The translations under genes and the position numbers were made by a program. Under the pieces are notes generated by a model. That model was not told where the DNA came from. It ran no database searches and saw only the letters and a list, made by a program, of their open reading frames with translations. A DNA stretch of 64,000 nt from Globodera rostochiensis (lineage: Eukaryota > Nematoda > Chromadorea > Rhabditida > Heteroderidae), in assembly GCA_018350325.1 (NCBI GenBank), contig JAEVLN010000035.1, positions 185,695-249,694 on the forward strand, in the 5' to 3' direction. Shown one piece after another: positions 1 through 11,944 of the stretch (position 1 is the stretch's first letter; the number at the start of each line of letters is the position of its first letter).

Positions 1-2255
1 CTCTACATTTGGTTCTGTTGCTGCTTCAAGTCCTCCGTGTTCAGTTGCTTCATCTCTGCGGTTGGGAGGCAACGGGATGAGAATGGTACCGGCAACCTTA
101 GGAAAAAAAAGAATTTGTTTTTTTAAAAAAAAGTGCCGATTTTTTTGAACCCTTTGGGGTCTTTTAAAAAAGATGCCGGTTTTTGAACCCTTTTGACAAC
201 CTTAACAAAAAAATTTTGAAGCCTTTGGGGTCTTTCAAAAAAAAATGCCAGTTTTTGAAACTTTTGAAATCATTTCAAAAAAATGCCGGGTTTTGAACCC
301 TTTTTGGAATCAGTTCAAAAAATGTCGGTTTGAACCTTTTCGAAATCGTTTCAAAAAATGGCGGTTTTGCGGCACTTTCGATTTTGCAAAAAAAAAAGGA
401 GCTTAAAGAAATAAAGTTAGCACCCCCGGGGAATCTAAAAAAAGTTCTCTACATTTGGTTCTGTTGCTGCTTCAAGTCCTCCGTGTTCAGTTGCTTCATC
501 TCTGCGGTTGGGAGGCAACGGGATGAGAATGGTACCGGCAACCTTAGGAAAAAAAAGAATTTGTTTTTTTAAAAAAAAGTGCCGATTTTTTTGAACCCTT
601 TTGACAACCTTAACAAAGAAATTTTGAAGCCTTTGGGGTCTTTCAAAAAAAAAATGCCAGTTTTTGAAACTTTGAAATCATTTCAAAAAAATGCCGGGTT
701 TTGAACCCTTTTTGGAATCAGTTCAAAAAATGTCGGTTTGAACCTTTTCGAAATCGTTTCAAAAAATGGCGGTTTTGCGGCACTTTCGATTTTGCAAAAA
801 AAAAGGAGCTTAAAGAAATAAAGTTAGCACCCCCGGGGAATCTAAAAAAAGTTCTCTACATTTGGTTCTGTTGCTGCTTCAAGTCCTCCGTGTTCAGTTG
901 CTTCATCTCTGCGGTTGGGAGGGAGCCAACGGGATGAGAATGATACCGGCAACCTTAGGAAAAAAAAGAATTTGTTTTTTTTAAAAAGTGCCGATTTTTG
1001 AACCCTTTGGGCTCTTTCAAAAAAAAAATGCCGGTTTTTGAACGGTTTTGACAACCTGAACCAAAAAAAAAATTTTGTTGTTAAACAAAAAAATGCCGAT
1101 TTTTTGAACCCTTTGGGGCCTTTTAAAAAAAAGGCCGATTTTTTGAAGCCGTTTGACATCCTTAACAAAAAAAAAATTTGTTTTTAAACAAAAAACTGCC
1201 GATTTTTTGAACCCTTTGGGGTCTTTTTAAAAATGCCGGTTTTTGAACCCTTTTGACAACCTTAACAAAAAAATTTTGAACCCTTTGGGGTCTTTCAAAA
1301 AAAAATGCCAGTTTTTGAAACTTTTGAAATCATTTCAAAAAAATGCCGGGTTTTGAACCCTTTTTGGAATCAGTTCAAAAAATGTCGGTTAGAACCTTTT
1401 CGAAATCGTTGCAAAAAATGGCGGTTTTGCGGCACTTTCGATTTTGCAAAAAAAAAGGCGCTTAAAGAAATAAAGTTAGCACCCCCGGGGAATCTAAAAA
1501 AAGTTCTCTACATTTGGTTCTGTTGCTGCTTCAAGTCCTCCGTGTTCAGTTGCTTCATCTCTGCGGTTGGGAGGGAGCCAACGGGATGAGAATGATACCG
1601 GCAACCTTAGGAAAAAAAAGAATTTGTTTTTTTTAAAAAGTGCCGATTTTTGAACCCTTTGGAACCAAAAAAAAAATTTTGTTGTTAAACAAAAAAATGC
1701 CGATTTTTTGAACCCTTTGGGGCCTTTTAAAAAAAATGCCGATTTTTTGAAGCCGTTTGACATCCTTAACAAAAAAAAAATTTGTTTTTAAACAAAAAAC
1801 TGACGATTTTTTGAACCCTTTGGGGTCTTTTTAAAAAAATGCCGGTTTTTGAACCTTTTTGACAACCTTAACAAAAAAATTTTGAACCCTTTGGGGTCTT
1901 TCAAAAAAAAAATGCCGGTTTTTGAACCTTTTTGACAACCTTAACAAAAAAATTTTGAAGCCTTTGGGGTCTTTCAAAAAAAAATGCCAGTTTTTGAAAC
2001 TTTTGAAATCATTTCAAAAAAATGCCGGGTTTTGAACCCTTTTTGGAATCAGTTCAAAAAATGTCGGTTTGAACCTTTTCGAAATCGTTTCAAAAAATGG
2101 CGGTTTTGCGGCACTTTCGATTTTGCAAAAAAAAAGGAGCTTAAAGAAATAAAGTTAGCACCCCCGGGGAATCTAAAAAAAGTTCTCTACATTTGGTTCT
2201 GTTGCTGCTTCAAGACCTCCGTGTTCAGTTGCTTCATCTCTGCGGTTGGGAGGGA
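1..2255. repeat. Satellite array with nested short A/T-rich units
   Basis: A sequence beginning CTCTACATTTGGTTCTGTTG recurs at 1, 447, 854, 1506 and 2185, so higher-order units are about 446, 407, 652 and 679 bp. The length differences come from variable numbers of an internal unit of roughly 50-70 bp with a long A run followed by TGCCGGTTTTTGAACCC and TTTGGGGTC. The short open frames here on both strands are repeats of one another and do not look like genes. The array continues off the left edge of the window. Confidence 0.9.
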
Positions 2256-2498
2256 TTTTAGCAAACTATTTCTTCAAAAAATAAATGTTCAAAAAAGTGA
2301 CTAAAAAATTATTAGATGGGGTGCGTTGCTGACCAAATTACTCTAAACGTCTGACTCTCTATTTTTAGCACACTATTTCTTCAAAAAAATGTTCAAAAAG
2401 TAACTACAAAATTTTAGATGGGGTGCGTTGATGACTAAATTACTCTAACCGTCTAACTCTCTCTTTTTAGCACAGTATTTTTTCAAAAAAAAAATGTT
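2256..2498. repeat. 103-bp satellite, two full units and a partial
   Basis: Units begin TTTTAGCACACTATTTCTTC and contain GATGGGGTGCGTTGATGACC and ACTCTAACCGTCTGACTCTC. Full units are near 2256-2362 and 2363-2464, with a partial third unit. It directly abuts the preceding satellite. The same monomer occurs at 62944-63072, about 60 kb away. Confidence 0.85.
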
Positions 2499-2571
2499 AA
2501 AAAAAAAGTATTATGGACGACTCCTCTCCAAACACCACCCAAAACGATTTGTTTGGGGCTCCATGTTCCCA

Positions 2572-2754
2572 TCAAATCCCATCCATGCGCATTGCCTGTT
2601 GTTCCTGGTGCGCGTTGACCGGCTTGAACTTGACGACCGCGCGCTGCATCTGCTTGGCCATCTTTTTGGGCTGGCTGACGCGTTGAATTTGTGCAATTTT
2701 CATACACATGTAGTCGGTGGAATTTGGCGGTTGGCAGTCCGCACAGCACAGAAT
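2572..2754 (-). pseudogene. Exon-like gene fragment, unidentified, copy 1
   Basis: On the minus strand a nematode-like acceptor (CTTTTTCAG) precedes an open frame that reads CADCQPPNSTDYMCMKIAQI and continues with a Lys/Gln-rich stretch (KKMAKQMQRAVVKFKP) until a stop at 2572. The composition is GC-richer than its surroundings, as expected of a former exon. A second copy lies at 3464-3631. I do not recognise the family. It lies beside CSN5 exons but does not match the CSN5 sequence I would expect next. It is best read as a captured or duplicated exon fragment. Confidence 0.45.
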
Positions 2755-2976
2755 CTGAAAAAGTGGTCACCTAAGTTTTCTTTCAAAATTTTTTTGTTTA
2801 GTAAAACAATGTTTTTTTTTGTTTTTGAGTGGTGGTACGGCAACTGAAATTTTATGTCTATTTTTTGTACAAATTTTGGTTTGCTTTTTATCCATACCCA
2901 CCCAATACGGTTGCAGCAAAAAAAAGTCACTTAAAATAAGTTAGACCAAAAAGTATAAAATTTGGTATTTCGTTTA

Positions 2977-3233
<257 letters not shown>

Positions 3234-3463
3234 CTTAAAAAAGATTTTGTTGAGTTATGTACGATATTCAAAACCAAATTTTGACCAATTTTCGTCAAAA
3301 TCAAAACAAAAAAATTACTTTTTATGAAAATTTCTTAAAATAAAATGCACTGGCGCTAAGATGGACAAATTCCCCCTCCCAAAAGTTTTTTCTGGCTACA
3401 GACCGGGGCAAAAGATTTGGTTGGGATTTTTACATCAACTTTCCAATCCATGGATTCTCCCCC

Positions 3464-3631
3464 CGCATTGCCTGTTGTTCCTGGTGCGCGTTGACCGGCT
3501 TGAACTTGACGACCGCGCGCTCCATCTGCTTGGCCATCTTTTGTGGGCTGGCTGACGCGTTGAATTTGTGCAATTTTCATACACATGTAGTCGGTGGAAT
3601 TTGGCGGTTGTCAGTCCGCACGGCACACAAT
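3464..3631 (-). pseudogene. Exon-like gene fragment, unidentified, copy 2
   Basis: Near-copy of 2572-2754 with the same CTTTTTCAG acceptor. In the frame used by copy 1 it has a TGA in place of the Cys codon just before QPPNSTDY, so it is broken. The CSN5 exons sit between the two copies, which points to local duplication or stepwise capture. Confidence 0.45.
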
Positions 3632-3645
3632 CTGAAAAAGTGGTC

Positions 3646-4379
3646 ACCTGAGTTTTCTTTCAAAATTTTTTTGTTTAGTAAAACTATGTTTTTTTTTGTT
3701 TAATCTCTGAAAGTGGGGATTGTTTTTTTGTAAGGATAAGTTTTTGGCGTTTTTTTTTTGTTAAAATAATTTATCGGCGGGTTTTTTTTTGTAAAAAACC
3801 TTTTTTTTTTGGCAATTTGTATTTAACCTGATAATGAATTTGTGTTGAGTTGGAATTTTCACGGGACTGGCGTGCATCGTCGGCGCCTGTTAAAAATAAT
3901 TGCAACTTCTCTGTAAAATTATCTAACCAAAGAATCAATTTTTTTTTTAATTGAAAAAAACACGAAAATTTGTAATCGAATTCCCAGTTTCTCATCCCTC
4001 CTATTTAGGTTTGTGCTCAAAACCCGTCGATTGTTTGGCCCCTTGTTTGGAGTTAGTGGCCAAAAAACTCCTGTTTTTTGGCCCTTTTTCTTTTGGAGTT
4101 TTAGCAAATAAGAAAAAAAATTGCCAAAATCTCTCTAAAGTTGAGAAGAAAATCGATTTAAATGTTCGGGATTCCGGTTTCGTCAATAAATGGAAGATTT
4201 TTCAATAAAATGCATGCATTTTCGTTGCTTTTAGACAATAAGAGAACAATTTTTCACGATTTTCTTTAAAAATCCGAATTTTGTTATTTTAGCATCCCCT
4301 CGCCTCCCTAAATTTGAAGGATTTAGTTGAAAATTGGACCCATTTAAATACATTCTTACGGCGAATGTTGGGAAGTTAT
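3646..4379. other. AT-rich stretch with one possible short exon
   Basis: Mostly A/T runs. A 57-bp segment near 3837-3892 on the minus strand is bounded by AACAG and by CAG followed by GTTAAAT, and could read GADDARQSRENSNSTQIHYQ. It might be another captured exon but I do not recognise it. Nothing else is supported here. Confidence 0.3.
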
Positions 4380-4558
4380 AGGGATGTAACCGGATTGCGG
4401 ACATTTTTGGGTCCGGCGTGCGGGATTTTTTTTTGGCGGGAAATTGGGAATTTGTTCAATTGGTGGGTTTTAGGAGGAGACTAAAGCGGTTCGAAATTTG
4501 ATGGCAGAAAAATTTGAAAAGCTAATTGCGGTATTTTTTTTGGATCCAGTACATCCCT
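4380..4558. mobile_element. Possible 179-bp MITE with terminal inverted repeats
   Basis: The left end AGGGATGTAACCGGAT is matched by the inverted right end ATCCAGTACATCCCT, with one extra base and one mismatch. There is no coding potential inside and no clear target-site duplication, so the superfamily cannot be assigned. Confidence 0.4.
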
Positions 4559-5090
4559 GGTCTGTGCGAGTGGGTATCGTTTGGCACGCAAACATTTTTG
4601 CGCATAGTTTAAAATATTGAAGAAAGCTTTTAGAGTCTTTAGAAGGCAGCTTTGCAAATTGTTACACTTTTTGGTAAAGTTTCAGAAATTGGTGGGGAGC
4701 TTGACTTTTTTTGGCCAAAGAAGGTATGTATTTGGACTGTCCACGCGAAGTGGATCGATAATTGGAATTGTGCGACGAGAAGGTTTGGGTTAATTTTTTG
4801 GAATGTTTCTCACTTTGGGGCAGAAAGAATTTGGTGCTCTTCAAAGCCGAACATTCTGGTGTGTTTTGAACTTATCGACTCAAAAAATAGTAGTTAGGTT
4901 TGTAAGCAATGGTCATAACGCCAAAAGAAAGTTAAATTTATTCATTCTAAAATTATTTGGCGCTTTTTTTTACAAAAATCTGAATTTCAAAAAGAAACAG
5001 TGCGAAATTTACAAAGCAGATTGCAATTTATGTTCAGCGCATCAAATTTATTCGAAAGATATGAATTTTTCAAATATTCCCCCAATTTGG
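4559..5090. other. No feature seen
   Basis: Low-complexity T-rich sequence. Short open frames are present but have no recognisable content. Confidence 0.5.
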
Positions 5091-5913
5091 CTGGGCAAAA
5101 AAATAAGAATTCCAAAGATTTCTAAATAACAGACCAAAAAGATTTGTAAAAAATCGAGAATAACTTAAAACATATTTAGGAATTTTGGCTGGCAAAAAGG
5201 GTGATTTCGAATTCGCATGCGAAATAAACACCAATCGATAGCTCTTGAGAAGTTGGGTTTTGAAAGTTGTCTTTATTTTTCCTAAAATTGGATTCTAAAA
5301 AAGTTAATGACAAAAAATCAAAAAACCTTCGAGGGGGCCTAGCTCGAAAATTTCAAAAAATTTTCGCACCAACTAAACACCATTCGATGCAGCTCGAGAA
5401 ACTCTACAATATTGCAAAACATTGCTAAGAGCTGCGTGCAAACCCAAAAAAGTTAATGACAAAAAACTAAATTTGAGTCCCCGACCCAGCAATTTTTGCC
5501 ATTTTCTGCAGGCCAGGGTTTTGCTCGGGGCAAAAAGTGATCGCTTGCGAACATGTCCCAAACATTCCAACTTAATTTCCTACCAGCGAGCGCTAAGCGA
5601 TCTGAGCAAAAGAAAACAGTGTGGAGCAGTAGAGCTGTGATGGGGGAGCGCAAATCGCTCGCTGGGCCTCAGTTGGCCACGGTACTGAAAAGTCTATAGT
5701 TTTCCTGAATGCGCCGTAAAAAGTTGCTTCAGTAATGCACAACTTCCAGCGCGCCTTCGGCGCGCTGGCGTGAGATATTATTTTTGGAAACGAAAGTCGA
5801 GTTTGTTCTAATACTATTTGAAACTAGTGAAGATAGATGGGGGTGTTGTTGAAATTGATCAGGTCTTAATAAAGCGCTTCGCGCTCAAGGACGCGGCTTC
5901 GCCGCGTTTCTAG
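5091..5913 (+). mobile_element. E-family element remnant with Helitron-like 3' end
   Basis: It shares the block beginning AATTTGGCTGGG, the CACCATTCGA..GCAGCTC module and the tail TAGTTTTCCTGAATGCGC with the E elements, but the tRNA-like segment is missing. It has three perfect hairpins: CCAGCGCGCC-TTC-GGCGCGCTGG (5746-5768), AGCGC-TTC-GCGCT (5873-5885) and CGCGGC-TTC-GCCGCG (5892-5906). CTAG follows at 5910-5913. A hairpin just before CTRR is the standard Helitron 3' end. The 5' end is not resolved. Confidence 0.55.
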
Positions 5914-5996
5914 ATTTTTTTTTGGATTTTTTGTGAAAATTGATTTTTTATGCTGGTCTATGTGAAAATTGCCGGCATTTTTCCTCTCGACACCAA

Positions 5997-7750
5997 CACC
6001 ATTCGGTAGAGCTCGAAAAACTCTACATTTCACCTCTTGACTCCATCCAGCTACGAGCAATAGCCGACGAGTTATAGACCGGGGACTGAATTTTGCTGTT
6101 TGAGCACCCATCAGTTGTCCATTTTTCCGGATTAGCCTTTAACAAAAATAAAAACAGAATTCTGGTGCATTCTGAATTTCCAGAACAGCAAATAACAAAT
6201 TCTGGTGTATTCTGACTTTCCAGAAACCAAATTCTGGTCTCTACTGGCTTTCCGGATCACTAAATTCTGACCTCTACTGGTTTTCAGAACAGCAAATAAC
6301 AAATTCTGGTGCATTCTGACTTTCCAGAAACCTAATTCTGGTCTCTACTGGTTTTCCAGAACAGCAAATAACAAATTCTGGTGAATTCTGATTTTCCGGG
6401 ACACAAATTCTGGTCCTGGTAGTTTTCCGAAAACTTAATTCTGGTCTCTACTGGCTTTCCGGATCACCAAATTCTGACCTCTACTGGTTTTCAGAACAGC
6501 AAATAACAAATTCTGGTGCATTCTAAATACTTTAAAACATATTTAGGAATTATTTCCCCCACAATAGAGATCCAGGGAAAGTCAAAAAAAAAAATTTTTT
6601 TTTTCTATTACCCACCAAAAGGGTCCCCCTCACCAAATTCTGGTGCATACTTGATTTCCAGAAACTTAAATAACAATTTCTGGTGCATTCTGACTTTTCA
6701 GGAAACCAAATTCTGGTGCATGCTGACATCCCTGAACACCAAATTCTGGTCCTGGTTGTTTTCCAGAACACCAAATTCTGGTTCTGGTGGTCTTCCGGAA
6801 GATCAAATTCTGGTGCACCTGGCTTTCCGGAACACCAAATTCTGGTGCATACTTGATTTCCAGAAACATAAATAACAATTTCTGGTGCATTCTGAATTTT
6901 CATGAAACCAAATTCTGGTGCATGCTGACTTTCCAGAACAACAAAAAACAAAATCTGGTGCATTCTGGCTTTCCGGAAAACCACATTCTGGTGCACCTTG
7001 CTTTCCGGAACACCAAATTCTGGTGCATACTTGATTTCCAGAACCTTAAATAACAATTTCTGGTGCATTCTGACTTTCCAGAACACCAAATTCTGGTGCA
7101 TACTTGATTTCCAGAACCTTAAATAACAATTTCTGGTGCATTCTGACTTTCCAGAACACCAAAATCTGGTGCATTCTGGATTTTCAGAACACCAAATAAC
7201 AAATTCTGGTTCGAACTGGCTTTTCGGAAACCTATAGGCAAATTCTGGGCCGGACGGCTTTGTGAGAAGACCAAATCAAAATTTCAAACGCTGTTTAGCA
7301 CATACAGTACACCATTCGACGCAGCTCACAAAGATCTACAAGAATGCAAAAGACACCAAAGAGCTGTTGATAAAGGGGAAAAAGTTAGGGACAAAAAACG
7401 AAAATCGGCACTCCGGCACAGCAATTTTTGCCAATTTCTGCAGCCCAAAGTTTTGTCCGGATCAAAAAGTGTTTGGTTACGAACTTGTCGGAAACATTCC
7501 AACTTAAAATCCTCCCAGCAAGCGCTAAGCGATTGTAGCAAAAGGGAAAAATTTCGTAACAGTAAAACTATGCTTTCTACCCGCAACTCGGCTCCTGGGC
7601 CTCACCTGTCCACCGTACTGAAAAGTCTTTAGTTTTCCTGAATGCGCGATAAAAAGTTGCTTCAGTAATGCACAACTTCCAGCGCGCCTACGGTGCTCCA
7701 AAATCTCAAATTCTTTTTTGAGACGAGTTCCAAGTTTATCCTGGAGCCCA
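5997..7750. mobile_element. Composite repeat element with internal minisatellite, copy 1
   Basis: The left module (5997-6105, with ATAGAGCTCGAAAAACTCTA-like sequence and CCAGCTACGAGCAATAGCCG) and the right module (about 7186-7750, with CGAACTGGCTTTTCGGAAAC) are both shared with the element at 22396-26340. What lies between them differs: here there is one minisatellite array. Conserved flanks around a variable tandem core are known in non-autonomous Helitron-like elements, but no terminus was proved. Confidence 0.5.
6130..7200. repeat. Minisatellite, AAATTCTGGTGCAT family
   Basis: Dozens of imperfect units of about 30-40 bp built on ACCAAATTCTGGTGCAT followed by CTGACTTTCCAGAAC, partly arranged as higher-order units of about 75-110 bp. 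Open frames on both strands come from the repeat periodicity. The same family occurs at 24775-25750. Confidence 0.9.
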
Positions 7751-8590
7751 AAAGGGTCCCCCCTTTGGTTTTGAAAGTCAAAACCACTTATACTCTTAGA
7801 ACTCCGTTCAATGTAGAGCTTTTGGAATGAACTCAAAAACTATTTGGTAGAGCAAAAAATTAGCTATTTTTGTAATGAAACAGAATTTGAAAATCTCCAT
7901 TTCAAAAATTGTTATGAATTTTTTTGTGATAAATGCATTTTTTGCACAAAATTTACTACAACTTATTGAGTTTCATGAATAATAGAATAGTTTTTTAATT
8001 AAAAAATGCAGCTAATTTTTCTCCATTTTATGATATAAAAATGATGAGCATCACCCAAGTTTGGACAAAGTTCTGAATTTTTCAAAGATTCAGTGAATTC
8101 GCGCACCCAAAAAGATGTAAAAACCAAAATTGTGCTAATAACCTATAAAAATATTTTTAAAAAATCGGGAATCCTTTAAAACATATTTAGGAATTATTTC
8201 TATGACATTAAATATCAAAAAAAGTGATAAAAAAAAATTTATGTTTTCATTCCACACCAAAAGGGTCCCCCCTTTGGGTTGGGAATCCAAAAACACTTGT
8301 AATCTTGTAACTCCGTTCAGCGCAGAGCTATTGGAATGAACCCAAATACTAACTTATAGAGAAAAAAATTAGCTATTTTTCTAATTAAAGACTTTTTGAA
8401 TATCTCCATTTCAAAAATTTTTATGAATTTTTTTGTGAAAAATTCATTTTTTACACAAAATTTACTACAACTTTTTGAGTTTCTAAACTTAACATAATAG
8501 TTCTTTAGCTAAAAAATGCAGCTTATTTTTCTGCATTTTTTGATATAAAAATGATACACTTCGCTCAAGTTTAAGCAAAGTTATGAATTT
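7740..8590. repeat. Two copies of an AAAAGGGTCCCCC repeat module
   Basis: Each copy starts CCAAAAGGGTCCCCCCTTTG. It runs through ACTCCGTTCA, then GAGCAAAAAATTAGCTATTT, then a stretch rich in ATGAATTTTTTTGTG and ACAAAATTTACTACAACTT. Copies start near 7745 and 8257. Related copies lie near 20995, 26318, 26837, 41466 and 51597. It usually precedes the block that carries the tRNA-like promoter. Confidence 0.75.
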
Positions 8591-8599
8591 TTTTGTATA

Positions 8600-9576
8600 T
8601 TCACCCAATTTGGCTGGGGAAAAAAATGAAAAAACCAAAATTTCCCAATAAGGCCATAAAAATATTTTTAAAAAGTCGGGCATAATTTAAAAAGATTTTA
8701 GAAATTTTTTCCCCCACCATAGAGATGCGTACAAAGTCAAAAAAAAATGATTTCAGGCACGGGGATTCGAACCCCCAGCCAGCGGCCACCCCAGCCCCCA
8801 GCGCTCACCACTCGGCCACCCCACACCCAAATCCCCAGCCAAAGTGCATATGAAGACTTTTGACTGGGGAAGTTTATATCATTCGAAAGCTCTTGAAAAG
8901 TTGGGTTTTGAAAGTGCATTCCGTTTTCCGCTAAATGGAATCCCCGCAAAGTTATGGGCAAAATTCGCCAAAATTTCAAACTCGCCTAGTGCGAAACGCC
9001 AAACTCCCACAACCACATACTGTACACCATTCGACGCAGCTCACAAAGATCTATCAGAATGGAGAAGAGACCTAAGAGCTGCTGATAAAACAAAAAAAGT
9101 TAGGGACAAAAAACGAAATTCGGCACCCCGACCCAGCAATTTTTGTCAGCCGTTCCTGATCAGGCTTTTGATCTGATCAAGATAGTATCTCTTGCGAACT
9201 TGTTGGAAACCCATTGGAGAAGTGCCCTTTCAGCGAGCGCTAAGCGATTTGAGCAAAAGGAAACATGGCGTGAGCCTAAAACTGCACTTTGTACTCGCAA
9301 CTCGCTTCCTGGGCCTCAGTCGTCCATCTGAGGCCCACGCGAGTATTTTTTCCAAATGCGCCTCAAAAAGTTGGTTAAGCAATGCGCGAGTGTCGGCGCG
9401 CCTCCGGCGCGCCGAAAGCTCAAATTAGTTTTTGAGACGAGTTGCGCTTTTTTTCTAAGATAAATGGGAAACTAGGTGTGAACTGACGGGGGTGCAAATT
9501 GACGGTGAGATGTTGTATGAATGACGATTGTTTAGCGCTTAAAAAAGCGCTTCGCGCTCAAGGACTTCGTTGCTAG
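8600..9576 (+). mobile_element. E element copy E1 (candidate non-autonomous Helitron)
   Basis: Repeat of about 1 kb, near-identical to E2, E3 and E4 from about 8840 to 9440. It holds a subterminal hairpin CGGCGCGCC-TCC-GGCGCGCCG (9394-9414) and a terminal hairpin AGCGC-TTC-GCGCT (9546-9558), then CTAG at 9573-9576 followed by T. This is the expected layout of a Helitron 3' end. A tRNA-like promoter lies inside on the other strand. The 5' terminus (TC) was not identified. Short open frames repeated among the copies have no recognisable domain. Confidence 0.6.
8755..8835 (-). repeat. tRNA-like SINE head with A and B boxes (E1)
   Basis: On the minus strand the A box TGGCCGAGTGG (8818-8808) matches TRGYNNARNGG. 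The B box GGTTCGAATCC (8773-8763) matches the consensus exactly. A run of nine T follows within 20 nt, as a pol III terminator would. The A-box sequence is of the tRNA-Ser/Leu type. The acceptor stem does not pair, so this is a tRNA-derived element and not a tRNA gene. Confidence 0.7.
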
Positions 9577-9886
9577 TAAAAATTTATTTTTGTGTCCATG
9601 TTGCGATGTTTACACTAAATGTAATCAAAAACTGAGTCCAGATTCGTGATCAGCGCATCAAATTTAGTAGGAAAAGGCCTTTTTCGGGCTGATTTAGCGT
9701 CAAAAAATTTTATCTGAAAAAGACCAAAAGGAGCGCCTGATTAATTGTTGCACAAAATTGACAGCTTGCTTCCTGGCCCCTCATGCGTCCACCGGATGTT
9801 TCATGTTGACTTTTTTGAATTCGCATAGAAAAGTTGCCTAAGCAGTGTTAATTGCGGCCCGTTTATTAACCATGCCTTCGCGATTA

Positions 9887-9909
9887 GCCAATTTAGCGCT
9901 AAAATTGGC
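9887..9909 (-). repeat. Inverted repeat in Helitron A 3' region
   Basis: GCCAATTT and AAATTGGC arms flank the palindrome AGCGCT, with a single bulged A. The same structure lies at 28479-28501 in Helitron B. It is a candidate Helitron 3' hairpin, but no CTRR was found at the usual distance. Confidence 0.4.
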
Positions 9910-10042
9910 CAATCCCCAGAGTACACCGCGTGGAGGTGCATGGTGGAAAACGGTAAAACCTTGTACCCCTTGTGCACGGATGTACCGGCAGCACCGCCCG
10001 GATTAACCGAGGTAAATAAAACATTAAATATCTTTTCAATTT

Positions 10043-11944
10043 TTAATCAAATTGTAATCCTTGTGCAACAATGTTGCGAATTTTTGGATCCCCATTATCA
10101 TCAAGTGATTTATTTGGAGCAAAAATTTTAATTCCTTCACTGCTCGTAACGCGTGAAAGCGCAGTGTAAAGTTGGCCATGAGAAAATGGCTCTTCAGTAA
10201 AATCAATACCCAACCGTTCACAAGTTTGACCTTGTGCTTTGACAACAGTCATTGTAAATGCAATACGAACTGGAAATTGAAAGCGTTCAAAACTAACACC
10301 GCCTGGGCGTTTGTCTTTAAATGTACTGCGGTATCGCGGAATACCAAGTGTTATTCCGCTGCGGGATGACCCACCAGTAATGGCCTCAGCCTCAATCAAA
10401 TTAGGTGTCAATTTTTTAACAATCAAACGGGTGCCATTGCATAGGCCTTTTGAGGTATTCAAATTAATTAACAAAACAATAATAGAACCAATTTTTAATC
10501 TGAGGTTATGGTGAGGCATACCAAGTGGGTTTAGTAAATTCAATTGTGCAACATCAAATTCGGCTGCATTAATTGCCAAAGGATTTTCCTCAAGTGGACT
10601 ATCAACGGAAAAATAATCAACATAATTCCCGCTGAATCTTCCCAAAATAAGTGAATTGTTCAAATCAACAATCCTATTTGTGGTGGCCAAAAGAAGCCTT
10701 TTGAGCAATTGATTGGATGGGATGTCAAAACCACGATCAAAGACCCAATCAATTAATTCTTCGCGCGAATTGACAAGCATTGATGATGGGATAGAAATCA
10801 TGTCACCGTTGGTACCTGTGCCAACGTCATCAAGCCATTTCAAAAATTCTTTTTCATTAGGGTTGACACGCATACTTTCCGTCAACTTACATTTGTGAAA
10901 CAATGAATAAAGCGAAGATGATTGTATAGAAGCAGCAATTTGTGCTGCACTCCCATGAGTTTCAATCACAACCGGAAGGGATTGTTTCCAGTCGCCGGAA
11001 ATAATTACACATTTTCCGCCAAACGGAAGTTGTCTATTTTGTGAGCAAATAGTTCGACAAAGTTCATCCACATTCTCTAAAAGAACCTTATCCAACATTG
11101 TCATTTCATCAATAATAATAACTTCTGCCTCAATGATGCGGCGGCCAAAAAAACTATCAAGTGGGATAGAAGGCAGTTTGCCTGGTTCAATATCAATTCC
11201 AAATTTAAACGCAGAATGAACAGTCGTTCCACCAGAATAAAATCGGGTTGAAGCCATACCCGTGGATGCAGTGGGAATAACTTTTTTCCCAGCCCTGCGT
11301 AATTGATAAAGAATGTAATTTAATAAATATGTTTTACCACTTCCTCCATCACCAGTGAGGTGGAAAAGGCGGGGACTGGATGAGTCAGTGGAAACTGAAG
11401 TGATCAGTGTGAAAAATTGTTTTTGACCATCGTTCAGCTGTCCTTTTTCATAACAACTTGTGTCAATTGTGGCATCAATCTCATCATCATTCGAATTTTG
11501 TGGGAAGAAAAATTCATTAAGTCCCCGCTGGGGGTCATTAATTATGGAAAATTGAGGTGTAGGAAGACCAAAATCTTTGCACTGCCTTCCCTGAGCAACC
11601 AATAAACGTTCCAAGCGAGCAAGAGCACGCTCAATTCGTGCGGAACGTTCGGCATCTGTACAACGTGTGTCATACATATGTGGAAGAAATCGTTCCCAAA
11701 GGAGAACACCATCAACAATACATTTTTCAGTCGAACCAAATATTAGAATATTAGCAAACAATTGTCGCATTTGACCAGGCATTAGCGAGCCTGCGCCTTC
11801 TTCAAGCGTGCGAATCCACACATCACAATCATCAATAACCCTCTTAAGCGAGCAGCCTCGAGAAAAGAGTCGCAAAATGTGGTGAGTGACAGTTTCAGTG
11901 TGAATAATCGCCCGGAAAATGTTTGGTAAAGAATAAGCAAACAA
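10043..11944 (-). pseudogene. Helitron A helicase segment (C-terminal part of broken ORF)
   Basis: Last third of the Helitron A protein, in a frame separate from the Rep segment. It carries a complete PIF1-like superfamily 1B helicase: Walker A GDGGSGKT, Walker B IIIDEMTML, SGDWKQSLPVV, KAQGQT and GQLYTALSRV. The helicase is expected to unwind donor DNA during rolling-circle transposition. The first roughly 35 residues of this frame do not match Helitron B, so the true junction with the Rep part is near 11845 and the methionine at 11944 is not the native start. From about 11020 to 11845 the DNA matches B almost perfectly; from about 10100 to 11020 it is clearly diverged. Confidence 0.85.

Noticed and set aside
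1..2304. Frames of 80-108 codons on both strands
   Set aside because: All arise from satellite units with poly-A and poly-T tracts (poly-Lys and poly-Phe peptides).
6550..7101. 183-codon minus-strand frame in the minisatellite
   Set aside because: The frame and its overlapping partners on both strands are periodic translations of the AAATTCTGGTGCAT repeat.
8844..9428. 110-, 62- and 78-codon frames conserved in E1-E4 as genes
   Set aside because: They are conserved only because the DNA copies are near-identical; they overlap each other, have no domain and span the hairpin.
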